Positions 62,626 through 64,000 of a stretch of 64,000 bases of DNA are shown piece by piece; positions within the stretch are counted from its first letter, which is position 1; each line of letters starts with the position of its first letter. The DNA comes from Geodermatophilus pulveris (GTDB lineage Bacteria > Actinomycetota > Actinomycetes > Mycobacteriales > Geodermatophilaceae), in contig NZ_FZOO01000003.1 of NCBI RefSeq assembly GCF_900188375.1, positions 186,001 through 250,000 on the forward strand. The letters run 5' to 3'. The notes below the pieces were generated by a model. It worked only from the letters and a program-made list of their open reading frames with translations, searched no databases and had not been told where the DNA came from. Position numbers and translations under genes: made by a program.

Positions 62626-62946
62626 TCACCTGGCGCTGGCGGCCACGGTCTGGCGGCCGACGTGCGGTTCCGGCGGAGTCGGTCGGCCAGGTGGTACTGC
62701 TCGGCGAGCTCGGGCTCAAGGGCTCCGTGGGCATCGTCCGGGGTGTGCTGCCGCCCGTGCTGGCCACGGCCACGGGTACGGGCACAGGCGGGACACCGGA
62801 CGGTGGTAGTTGTGCCCGCGGCTAACGCGGGGGAGGCAGCCCTGGAGGGGAGCGTCGAGGTGCTCGCCGCCGGCCCCCTGGCCGAGCAGATCGCTCACCT
62901 CAGGGGCCGGGCGGCGTTGCCCCGCCACGCCCGGCGGCCGCTACGG
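62626..62946 (+). pseudogene. YifB/ComM Mg-chelatase-like ATPase fragment
   Basis: Pieces LALAATV, then AVPAESVGQVVLLGELGLKGSVGIVRGVLPPVLAT in another frame, then VVVPAANAGEAALEGSVEVLAAGPLAEQIAHLRG in a third: the ChlI-like N-terminal domain of YifB. At least two frameshifts, and the ATPase domain is gone. Normally a chromosomal gene; here a fragment. Confidence 0.8.
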
Positions 62947-63127
62947 CCGGTGCTGCGCGAGTCCGACCTGGAGACCGTCGGCCATCTCATCGCAGGCATG
63001 AACGGAAAACGGCTTGGGCACGATGCTGATCCTTCCAGCGAGGCCGCAGCCTCACAGGCAAGGAGTCAACCGAATCGGGGGCAGTCCCGTCCGGCCTGGG
63101 CTCACTGTGACGTGCGCCGGACAGCGC

Positions 63128-63394
63128 TCAACGCTCATGCGGGTGCACAGGTTCGCCCGCCTGAACGGTGGCGGACCACTCGAACCAGGCCCGGCCGCGC
63201 AGGTCGGGAACCTCAACGGGGCCCTCCACGATCAGGGTGGACCAATCGGGGTAGGCCCCGTCGGCCAGGGCCATGATGCGCAGCCGTCCACGAAGCCCGG
63301 CTGTCGCTCGTGCAGTGTCGGAGGACGGCAGCGCGGCGGCCGCTCGGTATCTCATGGTTGGCAGGGTCTTGGAGGCCGACGATGTGTTGGTCAC
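63128..63394 (-). CDS. Possible small gene or gene 3' fragment
   Basis: 88 codons. Only the last ~50 have convincing codon bias (RGRLRIMALADGAYPDWSTLIVEGPVEVPDLRGRAWFEWSATVQ in parts). The first part is poor, so this is likely a truncated gene. Not recognised. Confidence 0.4.
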   Translation of the reverse strand: MTNTSSASKTLPTMRYRAAAALPSSDTARATAGLRGRLRIMALADGAYPDWSTLIVEGPVEVPDLRGRAWFEWSATVQAGEPVHPHER

Positions 63395-63456
63395 GGTGTG
63401 TCACTCGGCCGAGTCGCTGACCGTGTCGGATCACTCCACCGGGCGACACCAACGAC

Positions 63457-63684
63457 GTGATGCCCCGCGTGCGCCTGCGCAAGGAGCGCCGCTACGACTC
63501 GCCGCGAGAGGTCGAAGTTGAGCAAGACGGTCGATGGTGCCGCCGGCTTCCCGTTCCGGTGGCTCCTGTGCGACGGCGGCCGGGGATGGAGGCCCAGGTC
63601 GGGTACACGCGGCAGCACGACTGGGGCTTCGGTAAGCACCCGGAATCCGTGCCGCCGGAGCGGCTACGAGTGCACTCGCCATGA
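63457..63684 (+). CDS. Small hypothetical protein, possibly frameshifted
   Basis: 75 codons. Start region VRLRKERRYDSPREVEVEQDGRWCR and end YTRQHDWGFGKHPESVPPERLR look like parts of an actinobacterial small protein; the middle is Pro/Arg-rich and may be out of frame. Weak ribosome site. Confidence 0.4.
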   Translation: MMPRVRLRKERRYDSPREVEVEQDGRWCRRLPVPVAPVRRRPGMEAQVGYTRQHDWGFGKHPESVPPERLRVHSP

Positions 63685-63809
63685 TTCTCCCGCCCGCCAG
63701 GAACCCGGCCTAGCCTGGTTCCGCCACGGCTTCTTCCCCATGAGGCGGACGCAGGTTCGGCTCCATGCCCGAGGCCACCAGCCCCCATGGGGAGGGAGGA
63801 CCGAGAGCC

Positions 63810-64000
63810 GTGAGCCTCGAGAACCGGCTCACCGCCGCCCAGCTTGCCGCTCTGACGCCTGGCGACACCGTGACGATCGAGTCGGCCCCGGACGTTCGTG
63901 GCACCCGCTGGGCCGTCGGGACCGTCATCCGCGTCGGCGCCGCTGAGATTGTGGTCAAGAGTCGGGGCCGGCGCGGCACTTTCGTCGAGCGCTACGGGCG
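63810..64000 (+). CDS. Hypothetical protein, N-terminal part
   Basis: GTG start with GGGAGGGAGGA upstream; the frame is open to the window end (63 codons seen). Reads LTAAQLAALTPGDTVTIESAPDVRG then strand-rich WAVGTVIRVGAAEIVVKSRG, like a small SH3-type barrel. The gene runs off the window; function unknown. Confidence 0.6.
   Translation, partial: MSLENRLTAAQLAALTPGDTVTIESAPDVRGTRWAVGTVIRVGAAEIVVKSRGRRGTFVERYG

Noticed and set aside
40826-64000. Distal attachment site (attR) for the tRNA-Ala element
   Set aside because: No second copy of the tRNA 3' end was spotted; CAGCTCCACC-like matches elsewhere are too short.

Overview
The window is high-GC actinobacterial chromosome. GTG starts, ATGA/GTGA start-stop overlaps, an ftsE-ftsX-smpB-ssrA neighbourhood and gene content typical of Geodermatophilaceae (Blastococcus, Geodermatophilus or Modestobacter; the family is an inference) all point that way. 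Positions 1-40,750 look like ordinary dense core/accessory chromosome. From the tRNA-Ala gene at 40,753 to the window end lies a mobile or decayed region: an integrase reading into the tRNA, an excisionase, a toxin-antitoxin pair, a phage capsid remnant, three abutting IS elements, gene fragments and several islands of unusual genes with lower GC.

Core part, in order: the 3' end of a GH6 cellulase; a patatin-like lipase with a small partner; cutA overlapping a GGDEF-EAL c-di-GMP enzyme; prfB; ftsE-ftsX; smpB, followed without a gap by an MDR oxidoreductase and an amidohydrolase; an FAD oxidoreductase; VOC, GNAT, tyrosine-phosphatase-like, SCO6745-like and carboxymuconolactone-decarboxylase-like genes in a tightly packed run; an SLC13 permease; corA with a leader that has a small upstream ORF; and ssrA (tmRNA). 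Next come a second MDR oxidoreductase, a TrkA-N potassium channel, a secreted glycerophosphodiesterase, a DsbA/FrnE protein, a divergent marR/yceI pair, typA and a secreted aldose epimerase.

Positions 30,800-37,600 hold a TauE/SafE permease behind a cysteine-codon leader peptide, then an ECF sigma factor diverging from an anti-sigma/CopC-CopD/YcnI/SCO1/membrane-protein operon. Three of its secreted products would begin with histidine after signal cleavage, which fits copper handling. A nucleotidyltransferase and a CDP-glycerol-type glycerophosphotransferase (teichoic-acid-like polymer) and an M23 peptidase precede the tRNA.

In the island the cassettes that deserve most attention are: (a) a subtilase / 114-residue protein / M14 carboxypeptidase triplet in which both proteases carry the same 58-residue tandem repeat and no visible signal peptide (49,545-53,463); and (b) a small operon of a 63-residue peptide followed by two helical, cyclase-like proteins (62,338-60,288, minus strand), convergent with a LuxR-type regulator and accompanied by two further orphan small proteins (57,608-58,003 and 58,587-58,940) with elaborate palindromic or direct-repeat control regions. 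Cassette (b) could be a ribosomally made peptide (RiPP-like) system, but that is inference. The distal attachment site of the island is not in this window.
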